A DNA stretch of 64,000 nucleotides, taken from the NCBI GenBank assembly GCA_051656645.1, contig JBOGCH010000029.1:1-64000 (forward strand), in the 5' to 3' direction. The notes under the pieces were generated by a model that was given only the letters and a program-made list of their open reading frames with translations, was not told the DNA's origin and searched no databases. Of this stretch, positions 27,146 to 34,199 are shown one piece after another. The DNA comes from JBOGCH01 sp051656645. GTDB lineage: Bacteria; Bacteroidota; Bacteroidia; Bacteroidales; Marinifilaceae. The position numbers and the translations under genes were made by a program. Position 1 is the stretch's first letter. Each line of letters opens with the position of its first letter.

Positions 27146-28240
27146 TTATTTTTCCACACCAAATTTATATACACACTGCTGAGTGTATTCCTCGCCCGGA
27201 GCTAATACCACCGACGGGAAATGAGGTTTGTTAGGCGAATCCGGGAAGTGTTGCACTTCCAAGCAGAAAGCAGAACGCTCCGGATAGGTAGCACCTTCTT
27301 TTCCTGCAAAACCACCCAACCAGTTACCGGTATAAAGTTGCACTCCCGGCTCGGTTGTAAACACCTCTAAAGTACGTCCGTTATCCGGATCCAATACTTT
27401 GGCTGCAAACGAAAGTTCGCCAACCTCTTTTTTATTTAGCACATAGTTATGATCATATCCTTTTCCGAATACCAATTGCTCAAAATCGGCATCAATACGC
27501 TCACCAATCGTGTGCGGCGTACGGAAATCCATTGGCGTTCCTTCCACTTTTGCAATCTCCCCTGTTGGGATAGAAACGGCATCCATCGGCGTATAGAAAT
27601 CTGCATTGATTGTCAACACATCATGCGTAATTGTTTTAGCCGGATTTTTCTGTCCATCTAAATTAAAGAAAGCATGATTTGTTAAATTAACCACAGTTTT
27701 CTTATCTGTAGTCGCTACATAATCAATTACAAGAGCATTATCCGCTGTTAAACGGTAAGTCATAGTAACTGTCAATGTTCCCGGATAGTTTTCCTCACCG
27801 TCTGGCGATACATATTGCATAGTGATATGCTCGCAATCGGCCGATAACACATCCCACACTTTTTTATTAAAACCGGTTTTTCCACCATGTAGTGAGTTTG
27901 GGCCATTGTTAATTGCTAAATTATACTCTACACCATCCAGTGTAAAACAACCGTTTGCAATACGATTAGCATAACGTCCAACCACCGATCCTAAATATGG
28001 CTCAGGTGTATTTATATACTCTTCCAATGAATTGTGTCCAAGCACTACATCGGCAAAATTTCCATCTTTGTCAGGTACCATTACCGACACTACAAAAGCA
28101 CCGTAATTAGTTACCGCTATTTCTACACCGTTTGCGTTACAAAGCGCATACAAGTCTACTTTCTTTCCGTCAACCTCACCTTGAAACGCGTCGCGCTTCA
28201 CTGTCAAGTGACTTATTTTGTTACAATTAAATGACGACAT
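27146..28240 (-). CDS. galM: Aldose 1-epimerase (mutarotase)
   Basis: The protein has 364 residues. It interconverts alpha and beta anomers of galactose and glucose, supplying the alpha form to GalK. Signature elements are visible: GSVVGRYANRIANGCF, NGPNSLHGGKTGFNKKVW with the catalytic-site histidine, VNLTNHAFFNLDG with the second histidine, and C-terminal LEVQHFPDSPNKPHFPS with the catalytic Glu. No signal peptide is present, so it acts in the cytoplasm. It is the first gene of the galM-symporter-galK unit, with a promoter-like box and a direct repeat upstream. Confidence 0.93.
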   Translation of the reverse strand: MSSFNCNKISHLTVKRDAFQGEVDGKKVDLYALCNANGVEIAVTNYGAFVVSVMVPDKDGNFADVVLGHNSLEEYINTPEPYLGSVVGRYANRIANGCFTLDGVEYNLAINNGPNSLHGGKTGFNKKVWDVLSADCEHITMQYVSPDGEENYPGTLTVTMTYRLTADNALVIDYVATTDKKTVVNLTNHAFFNLDGQKNPAKTITHDVLTINADFYTPMDAVSIPTGEIAKVEGTPMDFRTPHTIGERIDADFEQLVFGKGYDHNYVLNKKEVGELSFAAKVLDPDNGRTLEVFTTEPGVQLYTGNWLGGFAGKEGATYPERSAFCLEVQHFPDSPNKPHFPSVVLAPGEEYTQQCVYKFGVEK

Positions 28241-28294
28241 CTGTTATCTATTTTAGTGTGTTAATTTTAGCACTTGCTATAAAATCTGTTACAC

Positions 28295-28326
28295 AAACGT
28301 TATCGAACTCAAAGCGAAAACGTTAT
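28295..28326. promoter_or_regulatory. Direct repeat AAACGTTAT, candidate gal operator
   Basis: AAACGTTAT occurs at 28295-28303 and again at 28318-28326, 23 bp apart, so about two helical turns. The core AACGTT is palindromic. The repeats lie between the galM promoter-like box and its start codon, a position suited to repression by a LacI-like or other sugar-responsive regulator. No regulator gene is in the window. Confidence 0.4.
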
Positions 28327-28355
28327 AAACCACTCCCACATCTACTATATTTCTG

Positions 28356-28386
28356 CAAATATAATATTTACTTTGTCATTTTTAAA
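28356..28386 (-). promoter_or_regulatory. Candidate galM promoter
   Basis: On the minus strand TATATTTG (28363-28356) matches TAnnTTTG, and TTTA (28386-28383) stands 19 bp upstream as a 3-of-4 match to TTTG. The leader would be about 110 nt and would include the AAACGTTAT repeats. Confidence 0.5.
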
Positions 28387-28560
28387 TTTTTCGAATAAAA
28401 ATACTAGCGTTTTTCTATATTATTACCATTCACTCTATGGTTACTTTGATTTTGCAATTAGTTTGTCCCATTCATTACATATTTATCCTTTCCCATCTGC
28501 TCTCAACGTATCTCCTCACCAATCCCATACTCACACCATCCCCAATGTATCACCCTGTTT

Positions 28561-28715
28561 ACTCTCTGGTTGCTCTCTGGTCTCCCCCTATCAACTAGGC
28601 ATCAACTTCGTATTAAGTTCGTATCAACTTCGAGTCTATAGACACGAATATAACACGAACTTAATACGAAGTTAATACGGACTTGACAGGGCGAAACCAG
28701 AGAGTAACCAGGGCG
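28561..28715. repeat. 11-bp-periodic hairpin element (element B)
   Basis: The stretch can be cut into about fourteen 11-bp units with similar ends: outer units like ACTCTCTGGTT and GCTCTCTGGTC, inner units like ACTTCGTATTA, AGTTCGTATCA, CTTAATACGAA and GTTAATACGGA. It folds symmetrically around CTATAG (28636-28641) with arms 28599-28635 and 28642-28678. Its reverse complement aligns with the element at 54965-55145 over more than 100 bp with scattered differences. Confidence 0.85.
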
Positions 28716-28951
28716 CGGATAGGGAGAGGCTAACAAGAAGGGGTTGAGACCAACCCAAAATAAAGAAGAGATATGTGGAAATACTACAGGATGGATTGTC
28801 AAGAAAAAAAGCAAGGGATCAAGGAAATGGCTATTTGATTATTGTTATTTGTCTACAGGCTATTGTTTAGCAACTTGTTTGATGTGCAAAAAAACTATTA
28901 CGTTTTACAATTTGTACTTCGATATTGTATTGGAGTTTTACCGGGAACAAC

Positions 28952-29104
28952 TTAAGAAGCTTTTTTCAACAAATACCCAAAACCCCATGTCGCGAAAACA
29001 AAAAGAGGTAATACTACAACCATAAAATTGTCTTGTTTCCATGTTGCAAAACCAAATAGACTGATGAATAAAATGTATGCCAGAATTAAAAATGTTTTTT
29101 TCAT
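28952..29104 (-). CDS. Small two-helix membrane protein, 50 residues
   Basis: ATG at 29104 opens a 50-codon frame ending in TAA at 28952. The product starts MKKTFLILAYILFISLFGFA, then TWKQDN, then a second hydrophobic segment (MVVVLPLFVFATWGFGYLL) and ends KKAS: two membrane helices with a short loop and positive ends. Support for a real gene comes from the hydrophobic pattern, a basic start and end, and a good promoter 50 bp upstream (TTTA-N19-TATCTTTG, minus strand). A longer overlapping minus-strand frame in another phase and a plus-strand frame are less protein-like. Function unknown. Confidence 0.55.
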   Translation of the reverse strand: MKKTFLILAYILFISLFGFATWKQDNFMVVVLPLFVFATWGFGYLLKKAS

Positions 29105-29157
29105 ACCAATCACATTTTATAAGTTTAGTAAAGAGTTTAACTAACAATGCGCATAGA

Positions 29158-29188
29158 CAAAGATACAAAACCAAAAGGAACAATTAAA
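29158..29188 (-). promoter_or_regulatory. Candidate promoter of the 50-residue protein gene
   Basis: Minus-strand TATCTTTG (29165-29158) matches TAnnTTTG exactly; TTTA (29188-29185) lies 19 bp upstream. Transcription would begin near 29152, giving a leader of about 48 nt. Confidence 0.55.
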
Positions 29189-29670
29189 AAAAGAAACTCT
29201 AAAACGATTATAATCAGCACAGCTGCTTTTGTCCTACGCACATATCGTGGCGCGCAGTTATTCTCTTACTAGTTTTCTGCTTGACAAGCGTTTTATTGAA
29301 ATGCGGTGCGTTTGATTGGTACGAAAAGTAGTTTTAAAAAGAGAGGACGCGAACCAATGGTTGAGACGGATTAGGTCAAATTCTAGACAAAAAGCGGTGT
29401 TATTAGTATATATACTACCTCATGTATGTGTATTTATGTTAATTTTCTTATTATGTTAAATTTAAGTCTAATACTGGAAATGTATTTCATAGACAAAATT
29501 GCTCAACCCCAGCATTTACTACTACTACCGTAGAATCTCGATGTTTTACGAGAGTATAATAAAATAAATTAATATCGATATCATGTAACTATTTAAAACA
29601 AAGCATAGTATATGACAATAAATTATGATATCTAATAGATAAAATAAATAAAAAAATATCGGTTTTTGTA

Positions 29671-29701
29671 TTTGTTATGTCATTTCACTTTCATAGTTTT
29701 G
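29671..29701 (+). promoter_or_regulatory. Promoter of fimbrial locus 2
   Basis: TTTG (29671-29674), a 19-bp spacer, and TAGTTTTG (29694-29701) match both boxes of the Bacteroidetes housekeeping promoter. Transcription is expected to start near 29706, 90 bp before the first gene. No inverted repeats flank it, so phase variation by promoter inversion is not indicated. Confidence 0.75.
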
Positions 29702-29794
29702 TTATATCATACTGACAATAGCCCCCCTCTCTGTTAGAAGTTATGATACATATTATAGGTATATGTAGTATTTAACCGCTTACAATTTGCTATT

Positions 29795-30373
29795 ATGAGA
29801 AAAACAGTTGTGTTTATTTTTCTCTTCATGGGGCTATTTGTGTCAATCCCTGCACAAAAAGTTGGAATTAAAACAAATTTGCTCTATGATGCAACCACTA
29901 CCTTTAATTTGGGGGTAGATGTGGCACTGTCAAATAAATGGTCGCTCGACGTTAGCGCCAATTATAATCCATGGACTTTCTCGGACAACAAGAAATGGAA
30001 ACACTGGCTTGTACAGCCGGAGGCTCGTTATTGGCTATGCGAAAAGTTTAACGGAAACTTCTTCGGAGTACATCTACTTGGTACTCAATACAATTTTGGA
30101 AATTGGAATACCGATTTTAAATTTCTAGGAACTAATTTAAAGAACGTCAAGGATTACCGTATTGAAGGTTGGGGCGTTGGAGCCGGCGTTACCTATGGCC
30201 ATTCTTGGGTACTAAATAAGCATTTCAATTTGGAGGCAGCACTTGGAATTGGATACTTGTACATGATTTATGACAGGTATCAGTGTCCTCGATGCGGAGA
30301 AAAAATTGGTAAATATCGACACAATTACGTTGGCCCTACTAAGGCCGCTCTTAATCTTATCTACTATTTCTAA
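29795..30373 (+). CDS. DUF3575 outer-membrane protein of fimbrial locus 2
   Basis: The protein has 192 residues, with a signal peptide ending SIPAQK. The DUF3575 signature IKTNLLYDATTTFNLGVDVAL follows at once (about 24-45), then WSLDVSANYNPWTF, QPEARYWLC and GWGVGAGVTYGHSWVL. A Cys pair (CPRCGEK) near residue 165 and the ending YVGPTKAALNLIYYF fit a small beta-barrel with a terminal aromatic. In Bacteroidales the domain commonly precedes DUF3868/OmpA and fimbrillin genes, where it is thought to help assembly or export. It heads the locus, 12 bp before the next gene. It is the intact counterpart of the broken gene at 1109. Confidence 0.85.
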   Translation: MRKTVVFIFLFMGLFVSIPAQKVGIKTNLLYDATTTFNLGVDVALSNKWSLDVSANYNPWTFSDNKKWKHWLVQPEARYWLCEKFNGNFFGVHLLGTQYNFGNWNTDFKFLGTNLKNVKDYRIEGWGVGAGVTYGHSWVLNKHFNLEAALGIGYLYMIYDRYQCPRCGEKIGKYRHNYVGPTKAALNLIYYF

Positions 30374-30385
30374 AAACGCTTTATT

Positions 30386-31810
30386 ATGAGATATATTACT
30401 CTGATTAGTGTGCTACTTCTTTGTAGCATGTGTAGATTGTACTCTTTTGGACAAACAAAGTTCAATAAAGGGGTGATTATTGAGGATGCAAAGGCAATGC
30501 GCGTAGCAGACTCTCTCGTAGTTGAGATGCGAGTTTTAGTGGAACGGAAGGCTGTACGCAGCAATAAAATGATTACTATTCGCCCTCAATTGGTGAGCAA
30601 TGAACGTGAACAACAACTCCCTGTTTTGGAAGTTGCAGGTCGTTCCCGCTACTTTAGCAATGAGCGCAACGGCGTGCTAGCTACCAGTAACAATGCAGGC
30701 GTTAGCTTTAGGAATAAACGACATAAAGATCAGGCTGTTTTGTACAAAATGTCTGTACCCTATAGTGAGTGGATGGCTTATTCCCAATTGGTTGTGAATA
30801 ACGATGAGTGCGGATGTAATAATGCTATTCTTGGTAGTGAAAATGCCCCAATGGGCATGGTTGCTATGCCAACTCAGCAACTTCCACTGCGTTACGTGTA
30901 CATATTGGATACCATCCCAATTACTCGCAAGGAAAGTGGTAGCGCGTTTATTATATTCCCGGTAAACAGCACCCGTATTATTGAAAATTTAGCAAATAAT
31001 AAGTACGAACTAGATAAAATTGCTCGTTCCGTACGCAACACCGATACAAAAACGGAAGCTATTCAAGGCATTAATCTAAAGGGATACGGATCGCCCGAAG
31101 GACCTTATGCCCTTAACGCTAAACTAGCTAAAGGCCGCGCAGGTGTGGTAGGTAAGTATATTACACAGCAACTACATGTACCCGCAGCATTAGTAACAAC
31201 GAGCTTTGAACCTGAGGACTGGAAAGGTTTGGGATTGGCTATTGCTAATGGAACGTACCAACCGCGTGAACAGTTATTGGCTATTGTAAACTCTGCCGAT
31301 TCGCCAGAAGTTAAAGAGCGCAAACTAAAACTATTGGACGGAGGTGCACCTTACAAGGTACTTTTACGCGAGGTATTTCCTACACTACGACGCACCGATT
31401 ATACCATTAACTATACGGTAAAAGGGTATGATATAAATGCTTTACAGACACAGTATGCAACCAATGCAAAATCAATGTCACTACAACAGCTTAATGCGTT
31501 GGCTGCCTATTACGGTCCGCAGAGCGAGAAATTTAAATCAGTAACATCAACTATAATTAACACTTATCCGAACGATACTGCTGCCTTTGTCAACGCTGCC
31601 AACTTGGCAATGGAAGCAGGAGATTATTCACTGGCTGAGCAACTGCTTAAGAAAGCAGGAACTTCTCCACAAGCTACAGCCACCCGCGGCGCACTAGCGC
31701 TACGATTAGGCGACCTTTTGGCCGCGAGCCAACTACTATCCGCAGCTGCCAATAGCGGTGTAGTCGAGGCTCAGTATAACCTGCAACTGTTGGAGCAGAT
31801 GGTTAAGTAA
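30386..31810 (+). CDS. DUF3868/OmpA-like/TPR protein of fimbrial locus 2
   Basis: The protein has 474 residues with a signal peptide (ending YSFGQ). Residues about 24-190 resemble DUF3868 (GVIIEDAKAMRVADSLVVEMRV, VPYSEWMAYSQLVVNNDECGC). Residues about 195-350 carry an OmpA-like peptidoglycan-binding pattern (FIIFPVNSTRIIEN, INLKGYGSPEGPYALNAKLAKGRA). The last 110 residues contain TPR-like helices (AAFVNAANLAMEAGDYSLAEQLLKKAGT). This order is that of the P. gingivalis PGN_0296/Mfa-associated type of protein, which anchors fimbrial assembly to the cell wall. It is tightly linked to the DUF3575 gene. Confidence 0.8.
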   Translation: MRYITLISVLLLCSMCRLYSFGQTKFNKGVIIEDAKAMRVADSLVVEMRVLVERKAVRSNKMITIRPQLVSNEREQQLPVLEVAGRSRYFSNERNGVLATSNNAGVSFRNKRHKDQAVLYKMSVPYSEWMAYSQLVVNNDECGCNNAILGSENAPMGMVAMPTQQLPLRYVYILDTIPITRKESGSAFIIFPVNSTRIIENLANNKYELDKIARSVRNTDTKTEAIQGINLKGYGSPEGPYALNAKLAKGRAGVVGKYITQQLHVPAALVTTSFEPEDWKGLGLAIANGTYQPREQLLAIVNSADSPEVKERKLKLLDGGAPYKVLLREVFPTLRRTDYTINYTVKGYDINALQTQYATNAKSMSLQQLNALAAYYGPQSEKFKSVTSTIINTYPNDTAAFVNAANLAMEAGDYSLAEQLLKKAGTSPQATATRGALALRLGDLLAASQLLSAAANSGVVEAQYNLQLLEQMVK

Positions 31811-31855
31811 TTTTTTACATGCAATATGTTATTAACTATTCAAAAATTTAATGTT

Positions 31856-33037
31856 ATGAAAATTAGACAACTATGTTTAGTAATGTTAGCGGCAACGACA
31901 ATGTGGAGTTGCGCGAAGGATGATGTGGTGAAGAATGAAAATGGCTTAATGGGGGATGGACCCAAAGCTATGTCATTTAAAATTAGTACTCCGGGTACAA
32001 AATCTATCACTAACCTAGGAGAGCAAACTTCTGGTGACACAGAAAATAAAGCGGCTATTGAGGTAAATTCCATTACAATAAAAATTCATGGAACTTTTGC
32101 AGGTAACGAAACTGGAATTAAAACATTTGTTTCCGATACGGAAGGAATAGCAACAGAAAAATTAGCTAAACATACTTTCTTTGATATTAAAACAATTTCG
32201 AAGATTGAAGCATTTGTTAATTATACCGGCGCTGGAGCAGAATCTCACATTATGGAACATAACGTAACTTCATTAGACCAAACAAAAAAAGGAACTGCCG
32301 TTTCATGTTGGGGAGAACTTGCGGGAGGTGATCTAACACAGGATCCAGCTGAAAAGACTATACCAAAAGGGACTACGACATATGATCGTTATGAAGGAAC
32401 TATTACGGTTTATCCGGCAGTTGCACGTATTGAGGCGTCTGGGATTACACTTAGAAAGAATAATAATAATGCGCCATCATATAGTAGCATTAAATTCTCG
32501 GGAGTATTCCTTAATAATGTGTCAAAGGGTGGTAATATAAGTACTAAAATAGCCAATGGGGAGTATGATAATTATGATTATACTGCGACTAATTCTAATG
32601 CATCAGCTGAAGGATTTTTCAATGCCGGTTTCGGTTTTAATTTAAGCTATATACATCCTAATAAACCACAATTAGTTAATGAAGGTAAAACAGATTATGA
32701 AAATACGTTATTCCCAGAAACAACTAATGCATGCTACGCATTTAACTTTTTTACTGGAGAGGCAGATCCGAAATTAGTTATTGCATTTGAAGAGTGTGAT
32801 CTACCTGCAGGAGCATTCCCGGCTTGCCAAGTAAAACAATTTGCTATTGTAAAATCATACAAAGTTGGAGATACTCCTATTAAACTTGCTCCTGGCAATA
32901 TATACAGAATTACTAATTTAGAATTATTAGATGAGAATGTAGGAGAACCGGGATCGTCTAACCTTAAAGCTGTTATCGCAACAGTCAGTGTAACCCCTTG
33001 GAATATTATTGACACTAGCGTTGAATGGGAAAATTAA
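31856..33037 (+). CDS. Mfa1/FimA-like major fimbrial subunit
   Basis: I choose ATG 31856, which places a clean lipoprotein signal (MKIRQLCLVMLAATTMWSC, Cys19) at the start; ATG 31826 would add ten residues in front. The product has 393 residues. Motifs typical of Mfa1-like fimbrillins are visible: an early AMSFKISTPGTK strand, VNSITIKIHGTFAG, YEGTITVYPAVARIEASGITL (the first domain's core), SSIKFSGVFLNNV, and a C-terminal LAPGNIYRITNLELLDENVG...VSVTPWNIID, the replaceable last strand. It is probably the shaft subunit. A 17-bp hairpin follows. Confidence 0.8.
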   Translation: MKIRQLCLVMLAATTMWSCAKDDVVKNENGLMGDGPKAMSFKISTPGTKSITNLGEQTSGDTENKAAIEVNSITIKIHGTFAGNETGIKTFVSDTEGIATEKLAKHTFFDIKTISKIEAFVNYTGAGAESHIMEHNVTSLDQTKKGTAVSCWGELAGGDLTQDPAEKTIPKGTTTYDRYEGTITVYPAVARIEASGITLRKNNNNAPSYSSIKFSGVFLNNVSKGGNISTKIANGEYDNYDYTATNSNASAEGFFNAGFGFNLSYIHPNKPQLVNEGKTDYENTLFPETTNACYAFNFFTGEADPKLVIAFEECDLPAGAFPACQVKQFAIVKSYKVGDTPIKLAPGNIYRITNLELLDENVGEPGSSNLKAVIATVSVTPWNIIDTSVEWEN

Positions 33038-33051
33038 CTCTATTCACTACA

Positions 33052-33089
33052 TATCTACTCTGCAATATTTACATATTGCAGAGTAGATA
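33052..33089 (+). promoter_or_regulatory. Perfect 17-bp stem-loop after the major fimbrial subunit
   Basis: 33052-33068 pairs exactly with 33073-33089 around TTAC. No T-run follows at once. It stands 15 bp after the stop codon and may protect or partly terminate the message, raising subunit output over the accessory genes. Confidence 0.65.
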
Positions 33090-33189
33090 ATCACTACACT
33101 TTTAAATAAATTCCCAATGTTGGTTTGTGCATAGGGGAATTTAATACAATATCACAAGCCTCCCGGATTACATCCCTAAACTTGATATT

Positions 33190-34191
33190 ATGAAACGGAC
33201 CAATTTATTCCGACTTCTATATATAGGGCTACTATGTATTGTTTTGATGGCATGCTCGCACGACAAGGAGAATTCCGAGTGTGATACAACCTCTGTAAAC
33301 ATTACCTTAAGTACCCGCAACGCCGGCGAAGCCGAGACACTACCTCCCGGAGAGGGAATAAGTACGCTACGCGTAATCATGATTGATCCTACAGATAATA
33401 ACAAGGTAGTTATTTATGGTAAATATCTTAATGTATCGGAAAATGCCGATATTGCTAGTCAAGTATTCACCATACATAATGTACCTGCAAACATCCCATT
33501 GGACTATTATTTAATTGCTAATGAAGAGAGTATCCAAGGGTTAACCGACTGGTTAAATACCAGTTGTATTGTTGGAGGAAGCTGTGACGTAATAGCTTTA
33601 AGCGAGAAAGTAATTTCGGGCTTTCCAATTCCATATCTGGCAGAAACTCAAGATGCATTGCTTACTGCAGCACCCACATTTCCTATTACCTGTATAAAAA
33701 GAGGAGTTGTTGTAAACAAAGACAATAAGAATATAAATTTCAGCATATTACGCACGGCTGCAAAGGTGAGCTTTGAGGTGCATAATAACGGATCGGATAA
33801 TATTACACTAAACAGAATTAGTTTAAGCCAGATGATTCCTAATCAAACGTATTTGTTTGAGCAAGGAACACCGGCAACTCCCGCAAATACTTCAATGATG
33901 CCAATTGACATACTGTATACCGGTATCACAGTAGCAGGTGGGGAGAGTGTGGCACTACCCAATCCGTACTATATGTTTGAAAGCGCACAGAGCGAATATA
34001 AAATTGGGTTAAGGGCTAACAGTGTTGATTACGCTTTAAAAGCGTTTACTATAGATAAGCCAACTAATGCGTTAAAACGCAATATGCACTTACGCATTCA
34101 TGTATATGTGAGTCCTAAGGCCGACTTAACGGTTACCTACACTGTGGAGCGTTGGACTGATGCAGATATAACAATTCCGCCATTTAATTGA
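33190..34191 (+). CDS. Accessory fimbrial lipoprotein (FimA/Mfa-type)
   Basis: The protein has 333 residues with a lipoprotein signal ending VLMAC (Cys22). After the linker comes VNITLSTRNAGEAETLPPGEGISTLRVIMID, a fimbrillin first strand pair, then PLDYYLIANEES, FSILRTAAKVSFEVHNNG (core of the first domain) and the C-terminal NMHLRIHVYVSPKADLTVTYTVERW, where the conserved W lies in the last strand. Such proteins are minor subunits or adaptors between shaft and tip. It lies 8 bp before the large tip gene, so the two are translated together. Confidence 0.75.
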   Translation: MKRTNLFRLLYIGLLCIVLMACSHDKENSECDTTSVNITLSTRNAGEAETLPPGEGISTLRVIMIDPTDNNKVVIYGKYLNVSENADIASQVFTIHNVPANIPLDYYLIANEESIQGLTDWLNTSCIVGGSCDVIALSEKVISGFPIPYLAETQDALLTAAPTFPITCIKRGVVVNKDNKNINFSILRTAAKVSFEVHNNGSDNITLNRISLSQMIPNQTYLFEQGTPATPANTSMMPIDILYTGITVAGGESVALPNPYYMFESAQSEYKIGLRANSVDYALKAFTIDKPTNALKRNMHLRIHVYVSPKADLTVTYTVERWTDADITIPPFN

Positions 34192-34199
34192 CCAAGATT

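Larger units (their letters stand above)
28241..28951. other. Upstream region of galM containing element B
   Basis: No credible gene is seen. It contains the galM promoter region, a pair of AAACGTTAT direct repeats (28295-28326) and the 11-bp-periodic hairpin element at 28561-28715. Open frames that overlap the repeat are translations of the repeat itself. Confidence 0.6.
29105..29794. other. Intergenic region before fimbrial locus 2
   Basis: The part next to 29105 holds the promoter of the 50-residue membrane protein and the part near 29700 the promoter of locus 2. No gene, repeat or RNA is recognised in between. Confidence 0.55.

Noticed and set aside
28561..28715. A miniature insertion element (MITE)
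   Set aside because: No target-site duplication or transposase-like terminal repeat was seen; the 11-bp period through the whole element is not typical of MITEs. A REP-like mobile origin cannot be excluded.
28373..28814. Open frames of 100 and 70 codons on both strands across 28373-28814
   Set aside because: They translate the 11-bp repeat element itself (repeated SLVSP/INFVLSSYQLRVYR-type segments on both strands), as expected for a sequence free of stops by period, and have no start signals.
28744..29025. Plus-strand 93-codon frame
   Set aside because: It starts at TTG, has no domain-like features, and lies antisense to the better-supported 50-codon membrane-protein gene.
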